Part shown: positions 1 through 7,385 of the stretch, in pieces | Numbering within the stretch: position 1 is the first letter of the stretch | Layout of the letters: every line of letters starts with the position of its first letter | Assembly: GCA_027307115.1 (NCBI GenBank) | Contig: DAHUXN010000044.1 | Location: forward strand, 1 to 46,116 | Length of the DNA stretch: 46,116 nucleotides | Reading direction: 5' to 3' | Source: Acidobacteriota bacterium | Lineage (GTDB): Bacteria; Acidobacteriota; Terriglobia; Acidiferrales; UBA7541 | Position numbers and translations under genes: made by a program | The notes under the pieces: model-generated | The model's database searches: none | Seen by the model: only the letters and a program-made list of their open reading frames with translations | Told to the model about the DNA's origin: nothing

Positions 1-116
1 TAACCAGCGGCGGGGATGCGGGCTTTGAACCTCCCGCGTCCATGCGCGCGGATCAAATTCTCATCAACGGCGTCCGCTTGCCCTATCTCAAATTCCCGCG
101 CAATCCTATCAACTAG
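1..116 (+). CDS. C-terminal fragment of an unidentified protein
   Basis: An open frame enters from the left edge and stops at TAG 114-116. About 37 residues are visible, ending in a stretch rich in Leu, Pro and Arg. The composition fits a real coding region in this genome, but the piece is too short to assign a family. The start lies outside the window. The next gene faces it, so this is a convergent gene end. Confidence 0.5.
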   Translation, partial: TSGGDAGFEPPASMRADQILINGVRLPYLKFPRNPIN

Positions 117-163
117 CGCGCGCAACACTTGCTCCGCGTGAGTACTCCGCTACTTCGTTTTCA

Positions 164-934
164 TCATTTCGTTTTCATCATGGTGACCAAGGCGATCGAA
201 TCGGAATGGCCTTTGTCTTGTTCCCACGAATCGAATGAGCCGCCGATCGCCGGATTTTTTCCTTCGACTTGGCGAATCATCGCTTGCACCTTGTCGATTC
301 CGTCGGGATGCGTCGCCACGAACGCGTAATCCAGCGTGTTCGGGTCGCCCTGGTGTACAAGTTCCGTATCGAGTTGGTAGGCGGCAAGGGTCCCGTCCGC
401 GATCAGTTTGTCCAATTCAGGGGCCATGTACGTCTTGAAATTCTGGCTCCAGTCCTCGACGTGGCCCGGCTTGATCGCGAACGATCCCACCCACAGATAC
501 GCGTGTTGGTAGGTACCGGGTTTGTTTGCGTGAATCGTCGAACGCAGAAAAATGTCGAAGTGCCGCGCATTGGCCAGCACGGGGCTTGTGGTATCCGCCT
601 CTCGTATAGCGTCCAGCGCACGCAAAATTCCCGCAACGCTCGTGGCCTGCAACCAATCTTCGTGCGTCGGCCCGTCTTCGGTATGCACCAAAGGATTTGC
701 CGAGCCGTAACCCGTCAGCGTGCCGTCCTCGACCAGCTTATCGAGCGTGGCCGTCATGTTTTGCGAAAATTTATCCATGCCGCTCCATAACGGCCGCGGT
801 ACGTTCCATTCCGCGACATACGTGTACAAAAGTTGTGCCGACTTTTCCTGCGCCGAAGCGCAGAGCGCTCCGGCAAAAACTCCTAGAGTGATCAGGCCCA
901 CGCACATCAATAATTTCTTCGTGAGTTTGTTCAT
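164..934 (-). CDS. exported protein with two tandem copies of one domain
   Basis: A 256-residue protein. The start at 934 is chosen because a GAGGGGG ribosome site lies just upstream and a signal peptide follows at once (two Lys-rich turns, a hydrophobic core to about residue 25, then an Ala-Ser-Ala type cleavage site). The mature part has two similar halves. Residues about 35-115 and 140-215 both run aromatic strand, Trp/Ser-Gln-Asn helix, Leu-Asp-Lys-Leu then Asp-Gly-Thr-Leu, a Leu-Val-His strand and a final helix ending in Ile-Arg. This looks like a duplicated small alpha/beta domain of the EthD/Dabb kind, an inference from pattern only. No catalytic residues are obvious. It lies 71 bp downstream of sthA on the same strand and may be co-transcribed with it. 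Function unknown. Confidence 0.8.
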   Translation of the reverse strand: MNKLTKKLLMCVGLITLGVFAGALCASAQEKSAQLLYTYVAEWNVPRPLWSGMDKFSQNMTATLDKLVEDGTLTGYGSANPLVHTEDGPTHEDWLQATSVAGILRALDAIREADTTSPVLANARHFDIFLRSTIHANKPGTYQHAYLWVGSFAIKPGHVEDWSQNFKTYMAPELDKLIADGTLAAYQLDTELVHQGDPNTLDYAFVATHPDGIDKVQAMIRQVEGKNPAIGGSFDSWEQDKGHSDSIALVTMMKTK

Positions 935-1005
935 CGCATCCCCCTCTCGCAATCGAAATTGCCTTGCGTGTTTCTCAACATCAGCCCCGGACAACAATTC
1001 CGCCA

Positions 1006-2421
1006 TCAGCCCTCGCGCAATTTATGTCCGGCCAAATTTCCGAGCCCGTCGTACGCGGCATATTTGTACGTTTCCGAAAGCGTCGGGTAATTGAACACCA
1101 ATTCGATAAACGTGTCGAGCGTGCCGCCCATCTCCATGACCGCTGAGCCGATGTGTATCAGTTCTGTCGCGTTTTCGCCAATCATGTGCACGCCCAGGAT
1201 GCGTTTGTCGTCGCGCCGGAAAATCAATTTCAACATTCCCGCCGTATCGCCCACGATCATTCCGCGCGCATTGTTCGCGTAATTCGCCCGCCCCAACGCG
1301 TAGGAAATCTTCTTTTCCTGGCACGATTCCTCGGACTCGCCGACGGCGGAAATTTCGGGGATCGTATAAATGCCCATGGGCATCATCGACGCCAATTTCT
1401 GTTTGTACTGAAATCCGAACGCATGGCACACGGCCAGCCGTCCTTGCTCCATCGACGTGGATGCCAGCGCCGGAAAACCGATCACGTCACCCGCCGCGTA
1501 GACATGGGCCGCGCTTGTTTCATAATTTTCGTTCACCACAATCAATCCGCGCGAATTCACTTCGACGCCGGCCTTCCCCAAATTCAATCCGTCAATATTT
1601 CCGCGCCGTCCAGCCGCGAAGAGGGCCGTTTCCGCGTCAAGCGATTTCCCGGAACTGAGCGTCATCTGAATTCCGGCGCCCGCGTGTTCGATCTTTGCCA
1701 TGCGCTCGCCAAAATAAAATTGCACGTTCAAGCTGTCGAGTTTTGTCCGCAGCCGCTCGGCGATTTCCTTGTCGAGGAAGGGGAGCAGGCGGTCTCGACC
1801 GTCAACCAGCGCGACTTTCACGCCGAGCGCGGCGAAAATCGAAGCGTACTCGCAGCCAATCACGCCGCCGCCAACAACGATCATGCTTTCCGGGATACGG
1901 TCCATCGTCAGAATCGAATCCGAATCGAAGATGAATTTGTCGTCGTAGGGAATTTCCGCCGTCCGGTGCGGACGGGAGCCTGTCGCAATCAAAATCGCGG
2001 GCGCGGAGAGCGTGCGTGCCCCGCCTTTCGCCGTGACTGTAATTGTGTGAGCATCGGCAAACGTCGCGGCGCCGCGTACGAATTCGATCCGATGTGACTC
2101 AAGGTTGCGCTCGATTTTCTTCCGCTCTGCCGCCACGACTTCATCTTTGTGGTGCATGAAGTCTTTCACGGTCAGCCCGGCTCGCAGCGAATAGTCGATG
2201 CCATAAATTCCACGCTGCCGCAGGCCGGAAAAATACAGCGCCGATTCGCGCAGTGTTTTGCTTGGCACGGTTCCCGTGTTGATGCACGCGCCGCCAACCA
2301 CTTCTTCGCGCTCGATCAGCGCGACACGTTTTCCAAAATAAGCTGCTTGCGCCGCGCCCTTTTCTCCCGCAGGGCCGGACCCAATCACCAGCAAATCGAA
2401 TTGCTCCATCATTGGCGTCAT
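1006..2421 (-). CDS. sthA: soluble (Si-specific) pyridine nucleotide transhydrogenase
   Basis: A 471-residue flavoprotein that would move hydride between NADPH and NAD+ in the cytoplasm and so balance the two pools. An FAD-binding GSGPAG lies at residues 14-19, and a second nucleotide-binding GGGVIG about a third of the way in. The redox motif reads GGACINTGTVPSK. The second Cys of the dihydrolipoamide dehydrogenase CxxxxC pair is Thr, which is the mark of SthA within this family. The C-terminal dimerisation domain (FNYPTLSE) is complete, and length matches E. coli SthA (466). The start at 2421 has AGGAA about 7 nt upstream. The frame stays open to 2703, but the extra residues have no family match, and Met at 2412 or 2409 is an alternative start. 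Confidence 0.93.
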   Translation of the reverse strand: MTPMMEQFDLLVIGSGPAGEKGAAQAAYFGKRVALIEREEVVGGACINTGTVPSKTLRESALYFSGLRQRGIYGIDYSLRAGLTVKDFMHHKDEVVAAERKKIERNLESHRIEFVRGAATFADAHTITVTAKGGARTLSAPAILIATGSRPHRTAEIPYDDKFIFDSDSILTMDRIPESMIVVGGGVIGCEYASIFAALGVKVALVDGRDRLLPFLDKEIAERLRTKLDSLNVQFYFGERMAKIEHAGAGIQMTLSSGKSLDAETALFAAGRRGNIDGLNLGKAGVEVNSRGLIVVNENYETSAAHVYAAGDVIGFPALASTSMEQGRLAVCHAFGFQYKQKLASMMPMGIYTIPEISAVGESEESCQEKKISYALGRANYANNARGMIVGDTAGMLKLIFRRDDKRILGVHMIGENATELIHIGSAVMEMGGTLDTFIELVFNYPTLSETYKYAAYDGLGNLAGHKLREG

Positions 2422-2734
2422 CGCATTTCCTGAATGCAGCGGCGGCATCTTACCAGAAACGCCGCCCGTGCGTGTTTGTAGCATTGCGATGCTCGCGGCA
2501 GCGCGTGCTGATTCCCTTCGCGGCGTTGACTGGCGCGCGCGGCCCGCCAGCAACATCGTCCGCACGCGAAAATTCCAGCCACAACCACGCAATGACAATG
2601 GCAACGCATACATCTTCCAGAGGTTGGGGACGATGAACCGATGATTTGAGGGCTTCCGGCAAAAGGGCTTATACTGAACACACCTGTCAGTGTAGTTGTT
2701 CAAAGAGTTAACACTTGGATGCGCGGGACGGCAG

Positions 2735-2792
2735 TAGGTCAGTGTGAATTTTGACTCTTTGTGTCACGAGTAAGAAAATTCAAACTGACCCA
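2735..2792. repeat. 58-bp palindromic element, copy 1
   Basis: The arms are GGTCAGTGTGAATTTT (2737-2752) and AAAATTCAAACTGACC (2775-2790), with one mismatch, around a 22-nt centre. The centre is nearly the same as in the copies at 4417 and 5692. It lies upstream of sthA with no open frame of its own. This is the most diverged of the three copies. Confidence 0.85.
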
Positions 2793-2911
2793 GCACTCGC
2801 GAGACGGGAATAGAGAGTTTCTGCTGCCGGTCTGTACGCAATGAAATTCCCGTGGGCATAAAGCCGAAGCAGTTTATTTCGCATGTTCGAGCTTGAGGAA
2901 CCGAAGAAAAC

Positions 2912-2939
2912 CCGCACCCTTAGAAACGAAGGGGTGCGG
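2912..2939. repeat. GC-rich intergenic hairpin
   Basis: CCGCACCC (2912-2919) can pair with GGGTGCGG (2932-2939) around a loop of about 12 nt, and the stem can extend by CTT/AAG. No T-run follows, so it is not a typical terminator. It resembles the short intergenic hairpins common in acidobacterial genomes. Function unknown. Confidence 0.5.
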
Positions 2940-3076
2940 CACCCACGGCCAAGCCGAGTCGCTGTGCGGGGAATTGGCGCAGTGGTATCATCGGTCCGCC
3001 GCGGCTATCTCACAAGAGGGAAAACGTGCCGCGAAAGGCGCGCCACGCGCCCATTCATCCCCTGAAAGCGAGGTCC

Positions 3077-4018
3077 ATGCCCACAATGATCGGAATACTT
3101 CGGACTCCAGCCGTCCGCATCGGCGCGTTGCTGACAACTTGTTTTTTGCTGGTCTTGGTCTGCATCGGCACCGCTGCAGAGCTCCAAGCGCAAAGGCCGC
3201 GTCAGCCAAGCCAGGGCGCTTTCGAAGTCACCTCGCTGCTGGGACGCAAGCTTTACGCGCAACCGGATGACGCCGCAGTAATCGCGGCGCGCAAGAAGCT
3301 CGCCGCCGATCCAAAAAACGTAAGCCTCGCCCTCGCGCTTTCTCAGGCTCAGGCGGGAAGGCGGCAGTACCGCGAAGCCATCGCGACGTGCACAAAAGGT
3401 CTCGCCTTCGCTCCTAAGAATGCCGATCTATATATCGAGCGCGGCCATCGCGAACTCGGCCTGCGCCAATTCCAGGCCGCCCAGCGTGACCTGGCTCATG
3501 CGGCGTCGCTCGATCCGACGAAGCTGGACGCTTTTTACCATCTTGGCTTGGCGCACTATTTTCAAGGCCAATTCGCCGCGGCCGCGGAGTCGTTCGGAAA
3601 AGCACGAGCTCTTGCGAAAAATAACGACAGCCTGATTGATTGCACGAACTGGCTCTATGTTTCGCTGCGGCGGGCCGGGAAGGCGGCGGAAGCGGCCGAG
3701 GCGCTCAAGAGGATTGGTCCGGATGTGAAAAATACGGAGCCGCATCTGCTTTTCTATTTGCGGCTGGAGCATTTTTATCAAGGCTCGCTGACGGAGCAGG
3801 CCGTTTTGCCACCGAAGCCCGCGGACCCGAACGACACCGAAGCCGAGCTCGCCTTCGACACCGTTACCTACGGCGTCGGCAACTGGCACCTCTACAACAG
3901 CCACGATACGAAGCGGGCGGCAGAGTTGTTTCGGCAAGTGGTGAAGGGGAATGCGTGGAACGCGTGGGGATTTGTGGGCGCTGAAGCGGAGTTGAAGCGC
4001 TTAGGTGCGTCGCGTTGA
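3077..4018 (+). CDS. TPR-repeat protein with N-terminal membrane anchor or signal
   Basis: A 313-residue protein. ATG 3077 has GAGG six bases upstream; an open frame to 3026 adds residues with no clear ribosome site. Residues about 14-33 form one hydrophobic segment, a signal peptide or anchor. From about residue 75 to 205 there are helical pairs of tetratricopeptide type, with Ala/Gly at the small positions and Tyr/Phe at the packing positions (for example YREAIATCTKGLAFAPKNAD). TPRs bind other proteins. No enzymatic domain is seen. It probably faces the periplasm as a scaffold, by inference. It is followed closely by an unrelated small gene. Confidence 0.82.
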   Translation: MPTMIGILRTPAVRIGALLTTCFLLVLVCIGTAAELQAQRPRQPSQGAFEVTSLLGRKLYAQPDDAAVIAARKKLAADPKNVSLALALSQAQAGRRQYREAIATCTKGLAFAPKNADLYIERGHRELGLRQFQAAQRDLAHAASLDPTKLDAFYHLGLAHYFQGQFAAAAESFGKARALAKNNDSLIDCTNWLYVSLRRAGKAAEAAEALKRIGPDVKNTEPHLLFYLRLEHFYQGSLTEQAVLPPKPADPNDTEAELAFDTVTYGVGNWHLYNSHDTKRAAELFRQVVKGNAWNAWGFVGAEAELKRLGASR

Positions 4019-4054
4019 CCCGACGAGATGTCAATCGCGGCTTGGAGATAGCAT

Positions 4055-4381
4055 ATGGACGAATCGCTGCTGTCTGCGTTTGAAGAGGAAATGTACGGCA
4101 TCTACCAGAGAGCACATTCAGAGGCGCACTATAGCGCAACGAGGTTCCACCATATGTTGGTGGAATACGGCGGATTGGAAACGGCCCGGATTTTGCTCCA
4201 TTCGCGGAACGTCTCTGAGGGCTACACAGCGTTGTGGCAACTGGGTCGTTTGGATTTAACAGTTGAGGCTGTTATACATGACAATCCAAAGTGGCGGGCG
4301 CTGTTTACGCAAACTGGACTCGACACTTGCGGTCGACGTCTGTCCGACTATGGTTATCTGAGGTCGGGCCATGGAAGTTGA
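4055..4381 (+). CDS. conserved small protein of unknown function
   Basis: A 108-residue soluble protein with no signal peptide or membrane segment. GGAGAT lies about 8 nt before the ATG. The pattern is helix-rich: an acidic N-terminus, then Phe-x-x-Met-(Leu/Val)-x-x-Tyr-Gly-Gly-Leu-Glu with a Leu-Leu-His turn, then a Gly-Tyr-Thr-Ala-Leu-Trp...Arg-Leu-Asp-Leu-Thr-Val-Glu block and a C-terminal Leu-x-x-Tyr-Gly-Tyr. I recall similar small proteins scattered in many bacteria, often near defence or mobile genes, but cannot name a function. It sits 35 bp upstream of the second 58-bp palindrome, in a part of the window that looks accessory. Confidence 0.7.
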   Translation: MDESLLSAFEEEMYGIYQRAHSEAHYSATRFHHMLVEYGGLETARILLHSRNVSEGYTALWQLGRLDLTVEAVIHDNPKWRALFTQTGLDTCGRRLSDYGYLRSGHGS

Positions 4382-4416
4382 AGTGACTGTTCCGATAGCA
4401 CGCCGCAAAAAGGCAG

Positions 4417-4474
4417 TGGGTCAGTTTGAATTTTGACTCCTTGTGTTACGATCAAGAAAATTCAAACTGACCCA
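4417..4474. repeat. 58-bp palindromic element, copy 2
   Basis: Perfect 18-bp arms, TGGGTCAGTTTGAATTTT (4417-4434) and its reverse complement (4457-4474), flank a 22-nt centre. Weaker inverted similarity carries on outward to about 4412 and 4480. It lies between a small unknown gene and hicB, and ends 56 bp before the hicB start. Confidence 0.92.
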
Positions 4475-4494
4475 CAACCCGCAAGAACAGTTGC

Positions 4495-4523
4495 TTGCAG
4501 GGTTAAACTGGCGTTGTTACCAT
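4495..4523 (+). promoter_or_regulatory. candidate sigma-70 promoter for hicBA
   Basis: TTGCAG (4495-4500) is followed by exactly 17 bases and TACCAT (4518-4523). The predicted start of transcription, about seven bases further on, falls on the A of the hicB ATG (4530). No Shine-Dalgarno precedes that ATG, so the message may be leaderless. Confidence 0.45.
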
Positions 4524-4529
4524 ACACAC

Positions 4530-4739
4530 ATGGTATTCCACGTGACTCTGAATAAAGCCGAAGATGGCTGGGTTGTCGCCGAATGTCCCGCGCTCCCCGG
4601 CTGCGTTTCGCAGGGCCGCACTGAACAAGAGGCTTTGGAGAACATCAAGGAAGCGATTGCCGCGTGGCTTTGGGCGGAAGATCAAAAAGCTGCGCGCTCG
4701 GGCGATCCAGGAAAACCCGAAATCCTGGTCACCGTGTGA
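4530..4739 (+). CDS. hicB: HicB-like antitoxin (single-domain)
   Basis: A 69-residue protein with the HicB partial-RNase-H fold pattern: an N-terminal beta strand, DGWVVAECPALPGC with the conserved Pro-Gly-Cys turn, GxTxxEALENIKEAI helix, and a short C-terminal strand. It should bind and block the HicA toxin encoded next to it. It lacks the C-terminal helix-turn-helix or ribbon-helix-helix domain of longer HicB proteins, so it may not regulate its own promoter. No Shine-Dalgarno is seen before ATG 4530. The frame is open to 4443, but the upstream part runs through the 58-bp palindrome and is not credible. Confidence 0.85.
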   Translation: MVFHVTLNKAEDGWVVAECPALPGCVSQGRTEQEALENIKEAIAAWLWAEDQKAARSGDPGKPEILVTV

Positions 4740-4743
4740 GCGT

Positions 4744-4965
4744 TTGGCGCGCCTCGCTAATATTTCTGGCAAAGAAGCCGCTCAGGCGTTTGAAAGGGCA
4801 GGTTGGCAGCGCATGGGGCAAGTGGGAAGCCACTTGGTGATGGTCAAGCCGGGCTTACGCGTAAATCTTTCCGTCCCGCAGCACAAAGAACTCTCTATCG
4901 GCACGTTGCGCGCGCTGATTCGGCATTCCGGCATGACAGTAGATGAGTTTCTCTCGCTACTCTAA
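4744..4965 (+). CDS. hicA: HicA-like mRNA-interferase toxin
   Basis: A 73-residue protein read from TTG 4744, four bases after the hicB stop. HicA proteins have a double-stranded-RNA-binding-like fold, cleave mRNA without the ribosome, and are neutralised by HicB. Seen here: the N-terminal ISGKEAAQAFERAGW, the catalytic Gly-Ser-His (His about residue 30), the VPQHKELSIGTLRALIRHSG helix, and a C-terminal TVDEFLSLL. The start is an inference. There is no ATG in frame after the hicB stop, and TTG 4744 gives the normal family length and N-terminus. The order is antitoxin then toxin. Confidence 0.83.
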   Translation: MARLANISGKEAAQAFERAGWQRMGQVGSHLVMVKPGLRVNLSVPQHKELSIGTLRALIRHSGMTVDEFLSLL

Positions 4966-4975
4966 CCGCTGACGC

Positions 4976-5380
4976 TTACTTCCCCTCGCGGGGCTTCAGG
5001 TCGAGGGCGGCGGAATTCATGCAGTAGCGCAGGCCGGTGGGTGCGGGACCGTCCTCGAACACGTGGCCGAGGTGGGCGCCACACTTCTTGCAGCGCGCTT
5101 CGGTGCGTGCCATCCCGTGGCTGGAATCTTTGCGCGCCTCGATTTTGCTCGCGTCAGCAGGCTGATAGAAACTCGGCCAGCCCGTTCCCGACTCGAATTT
5201 CGTCGAAGAATCGAACAGCGGCTCGCCGCAACAAACGCAATGATACGTTCCCGCATCATGGGCGTTCCAATATTTGCCCGTGAAGGGCGGCTCGGTGCCC
5301 GCTTCGCGCGTCACGTAATACTGCTCGGGTGTAAGCTTCTTCTTCCATTCCGCTTCGCTTTTTGGCTTCTTCTCCGTCAT
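4976..5380 (-). CDS. msrB: peptide-methionine (R)-S-oxide reductase
   Basis: A 134-residue cytoplasmic enzyme that reduces the R form of methionine sulfoxide in proteins, using thioredoxin. The MsrB fold is complete: zinc-binding Cys pairs at residues about 48/51 and 97/100, the GTGWPSF substrate loop at about 65-71, a GHVFxDGP turn, and the catalytic Cys at about 120 in [10 protein letters not shown] start at 5380 is preferred, with AGGA just upstream; the frame is open to 5407 but that stretch forms the leader hairpin. It converges with hicA, whose stop is only 10 bp away. Confidence 0.95.
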   Translation of the reverse strand: MTEKKPKSEAEWKKKLTPEQYYVTREAGTEPPFTGKYWNAHDAGTYHCVCCGEPLFDSSTKFESGTGWPSFYQPADASKIEARKDSSHGMARTEARCKKCGAHLGHVFEDGPAPTGLRYCMNSAALDLKPREGK

Positions 5381-5397
5381 GATCCTGCCCCCATCCA

Positions 5398-5422
5398 AGA
5401 AACGCATACGAAATGCGTTTCT
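5398..5422 (-). promoter_or_regulatory. strong hairpin in the msrB leader
   Basis: AGAAACGCAT (5398-5407) and ATGCGTTTCT (5413-5422) form a perfect 10-bp stem with a five-base loop, ending 17 bases before the msrB start codon. A -10-like TACAAT lies upstream (reverse strand, 5453-5448), so the stem should be in the 5' untranslated RNA. It could affect translation or stability, or be a protein site in DNA. Confidence 0.5.
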
Positions 5423-5517
5423 CGCCCCACTGGGCTTTCGAGCAACAATTGTAGACCACTTTTTCTATAATCGCACAATGAGCGGCTCGTGCGTGATGAC
5501 CGCCCGAAACGCCAGTG

Positions 5518-5546
5518 TTGCAGCAGGGAATTCGATTAGCTAGACT
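5518..5546 (+). promoter_or_regulatory. sigma-70 promoter of the tRNA-Leu gene
   Basis: TTGCAG (5518-5523), a 17-base spacer, and TAGACT (5541-5546) lie 11 bases before the first base of the tRNA. The spacing is ideal for a vegetative promoter. Confidence 0.55.
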
Positions 5547-5557
5547 GGAGAGCCTGC

Positions 5558-5645
5558 GCCGGAGTGGCGGAACTGGCAGACGCGTTGGACTCAAAATCCA
5601 ATGGTGCTTAGCATCATGAGGGTTCGACCCCCTCCTCCGGCACCA
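5558..5645 (+). tRNA. tRNA-Leu (anticodon CAA), CCA encoded
   Basis: A complete class II tRNA. The acceptor arms GCCGGAG (5558-5564) and CTCCGGC (5635-5641) pair fully, with discriminator A 5642 and encoded CCA 5643-5645. The anticodon stem TTGGA/TCCAA encloses the loop CTCAAAA, giving anticodon CAA, which reads UUG leucine codons. A variable arm follows (TGGTGCTTAGCATCA region), then a T arm with GGTTCGACCCC. It stands alone. A 58-bp palindrome begins 47 bp downstream. Confidence 0.97.
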
Positions 5646-5691
5646 ATCCTTGCGTTCGCTTAATTGTAAATTTCTATCGACGGGTGGTAAA

Positions 5692-5749
5692 TGGGTCAGT
5701 TTGAATTTTAACTCCTTGTGTCACGATCAAGAAAATTCAAACTGACCCA
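5692..5749. repeat. 58-bp palindromic element, copy 3
   Basis: Perfect 18-bp arms identical to copy 2, TGGGTCAGTTTGAATTTT (5692-5709) and its reverse complement (5732-5749). The 22-base centre differs from copy 2 at only two positions. It sits just downstream of tRNA-Leu and 69 bp before the PilZ gene. Confidence 0.92.
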
Positions 5750-5817
5750 CCACTCGACCGGCGGTGTGGAGGCACACCCAGGCGCGTCCATTTTTGAGCC
5801 GATAGGACGGCGGTACC

Positions 5818-6252
5818 ATGCAATCCCCGCCTCCGTACCATTGCCGCGTTTCGCCCGCGCCGATACTCTGCTCCTTCATGAATCCACCGGAACTCCAAGT
5901 CATACGAGGCACGCGGGCGCAGCGGCGGAGCAAGCGGCTCCGGCTGGTTGTTCCCGTCGAAGTGATCGCGTTTGAAGGCGAATCAGAGGCCTTCCGCGAG
6001 GCCACACGCATGCTTTCCGTGAACGCAAACGGGGGCCTTTTGGTCTTGGACGGTTCGGTAAGCCACGGGCAGGTGCTTCAGTTGGTCAACCGGCGAACAG
6101 CCGAGCAACAGGAGTGCCGCGTGGTCAACGTAGACGCTTGCGAAGACGGCAAATCGGCCGTTGGCGTCGAGTTCGTTGGTCCGGCAGGCAACTTTTGGCA
6201 AATATCCTTTCCGCCCATTACTCCCCGAGTTACGTCTAATAGCCGCAACTAA
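5818..6252 (+). CDS. PilZ-domain protein
   Basis: A 144-residue soluble protein from ATG 5818 (AGGA ten bases upstream); ATG 5878 is an alternative start with no ribosome site. PilZ domains bind cyclic di-GMP. The first motif, RxxxR, is present (QRRSKR), followed by a beta-rich domain ending in a GVEF strand. The second motif, D/NxSxxG, is degenerate here and reads about SVNANG, so c-di-GMP binding is not certain. A GGDEF protein that could make the ligand is encoded 110 bp downstream on the same strand, and they may form a local signalling module. Confidence 0.8.
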   Translation: MQSPPPYHCRVSPAPILCSFMNPPELQVIRGTRAQRRSKRLRLVVPVEVIAFEGESEAFREATRMLSVNANGGLLVLDGSVSHGQVLQLVNRRTAEQQECRVVNVDACEDGKSAVGVEFVGPAGNFWQISFPPITPRVTSNSRN

Positions 6253-6361
6253 GCTATTGAAAAACCGGAACCTATCCTAACAGCCAGGGGTATGAACCTG
6301 AGCACATTTGGGCGAAGTACTATTCATCTATCGTGTTGTACATGTTCAAATTCTCACCGGC

Positions 6362-7246
6362 ATGGAAGAGGCGCGTTCCACGAAGGCTCACGAGAGCCTT
6401 CCCCCAGACCCGTGGCTGACGCGTGCGAATGAAATTCGCACCAGCTTGAAGAACCTCGACCGCAAGCAGTGGTGGATGTGGTCCTCCGCGGTTCTGATTA
6501 TCCTGTTGCTGACCATCGGGGTCGCCTCCTTTTCGTTTCCATGGCTGATGCATTTCGGCGAAGGCACTTATTCCTTCTATTTGTCGCAGGCAGTGCGCGG
6601 ACTTGTCGGGCTGGTGCTGATTTTCAGCGTTTATTCCGTTTACCAGCAATCGCAGATCAACAAGATTCGCGAGAAGCTTGCGGATCAAATGGAATCAGTG
6701 GCGAAAGTCGAATTGCTTACGGAAGAAGTTTACAAGCTCGCTGTGCTGGATCCTTTGACCAATCTGCACAACCGGCGTTCCGGCGAGCAGCGGCTTTTCG
6801 AGGAAATTGCGCGTTCACGGCGTCACGTGCGCCCGCTCACAATTCTTCTGTTGGATCTTGACGACCTCAAGCAGTGCAACGATAAGTTCGGCCACGATGC
6901 GGGCGACATTATGATCCGCGCGTTCGCCGATTGCCTGAAACGCGCCATTCGCGGCTCGGACCTTGCCGTGCGTTTGGGTGGCGACGAATTCATGGTCATA
7001 TTGCCCGAATGCCGCGCCGAGGAAGTTCGTCACGTCCTGGGACGTCTCCAGGGCCTTGAAATCGAGTGCGCTGGGGAGAAAGTCAGCGTGACCTTCGCTT
7101 GCGGCTGGGCCGATTACCAGCCGGGCGAGACTGCCGAGGAACTCCTGAAGCGCGCCGATGAGGCCCTTTACACCGATAAGCGGTCCGCCAAAGATAGCAG
7201 CGGGCCCAGGCGATTCGCGAGCCCCGTTCCTGCTCCGGCTAGGTAG
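6362..7246 (+). CDS. membrane-anchored GGDEF diguanylate cyclase
   Basis: A 294-residue protein from ATG 6362; a TTG further up (6308) is less likely. Two hydrophobic segments (about 41-61 and 76-96) form a hairpin anchor, then a short coiled coil at about 97-125 and the catalytic domain. The active site reads canonical GGDEF (206-210). An RxxD inhibitory site, RGSD, lies exactly five residues before it, so the enzyme should make c-di-GMP from two GTP and be inhibited by its product. There is no separate sensor domain; the membrane hairpin may do the sensing. It is flanked by a PilZ gene and an XRE regulator. Confidence 0.92.
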   Translation: MEEARSTKAHESLPPDPWLTRANEIRTSLKNLDRKQWWMWSSAVLIILLLTIGVASFSFPWLMHFGEGTYSFYLSQAVRGLVGLVLIFSVYSVYQQSQINKIREKLADQMESVAKVELLTEEVYKLAVLDPLTNLHNRRSGEQRLFEEIARSRRHVRPLTILLLDLDDLKQCNDKFGHDAGDIMIRAFADCLKRAIRGSDLAVRLGGDEFMVILPECRAEEVRHVLGRLQGLEIECAGEKVSVTFACGWADYQPGETAEELLKRADEALYTDKRSAKDSSGPRRFASPVPAPAR

Positions 7247-7385
7247 CGCGTTCGTCGTCGCGATAACAACCCGGCGCGGCGGTCGAGTGCGGTTCTTGTG
7301 GCGATGTTGCGCACAATCCGGGGAGAATCTTCTTGCGCGTGTCAGGTGTTGATGCGTAAGATAACGCCGCTAAGGAGTTCCGCAA

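Larger units (their letters stand above)
2422..3076. other. non-coding stretch between sthA and the TPR gene
   Basis: These 655 bases hold no convincing gene in any frame. They contain a -10-like TATAAG for sthA (reverse strand, 2668-2673), the first 58-bp palindrome (2735-2792) and a GC-rich hairpin (2912-2939). Around 2966-2990 is a short stretch resembling a tRNA D arm, but no anticodon stem or T arm follows. The upstream frames of both flanking genes stay open into this region but read as non-coding. Confidence 0.6.

Noticed and set aside
1153-2097. A long open frame on the plus strand opposite sthA
   Set aside because: It is a shadow of sthA on the other strand, rich in Arg and His, with no domain; high GC content makes such frames common here.
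2966-3030. A stretch like a tRNA D arm (GGCGCAGTGGTATCA)
   Set aside because: No anticodon stem, T arm or matching acceptor strand follows, so it is not a tRNA gene; at most a chance match or relic.
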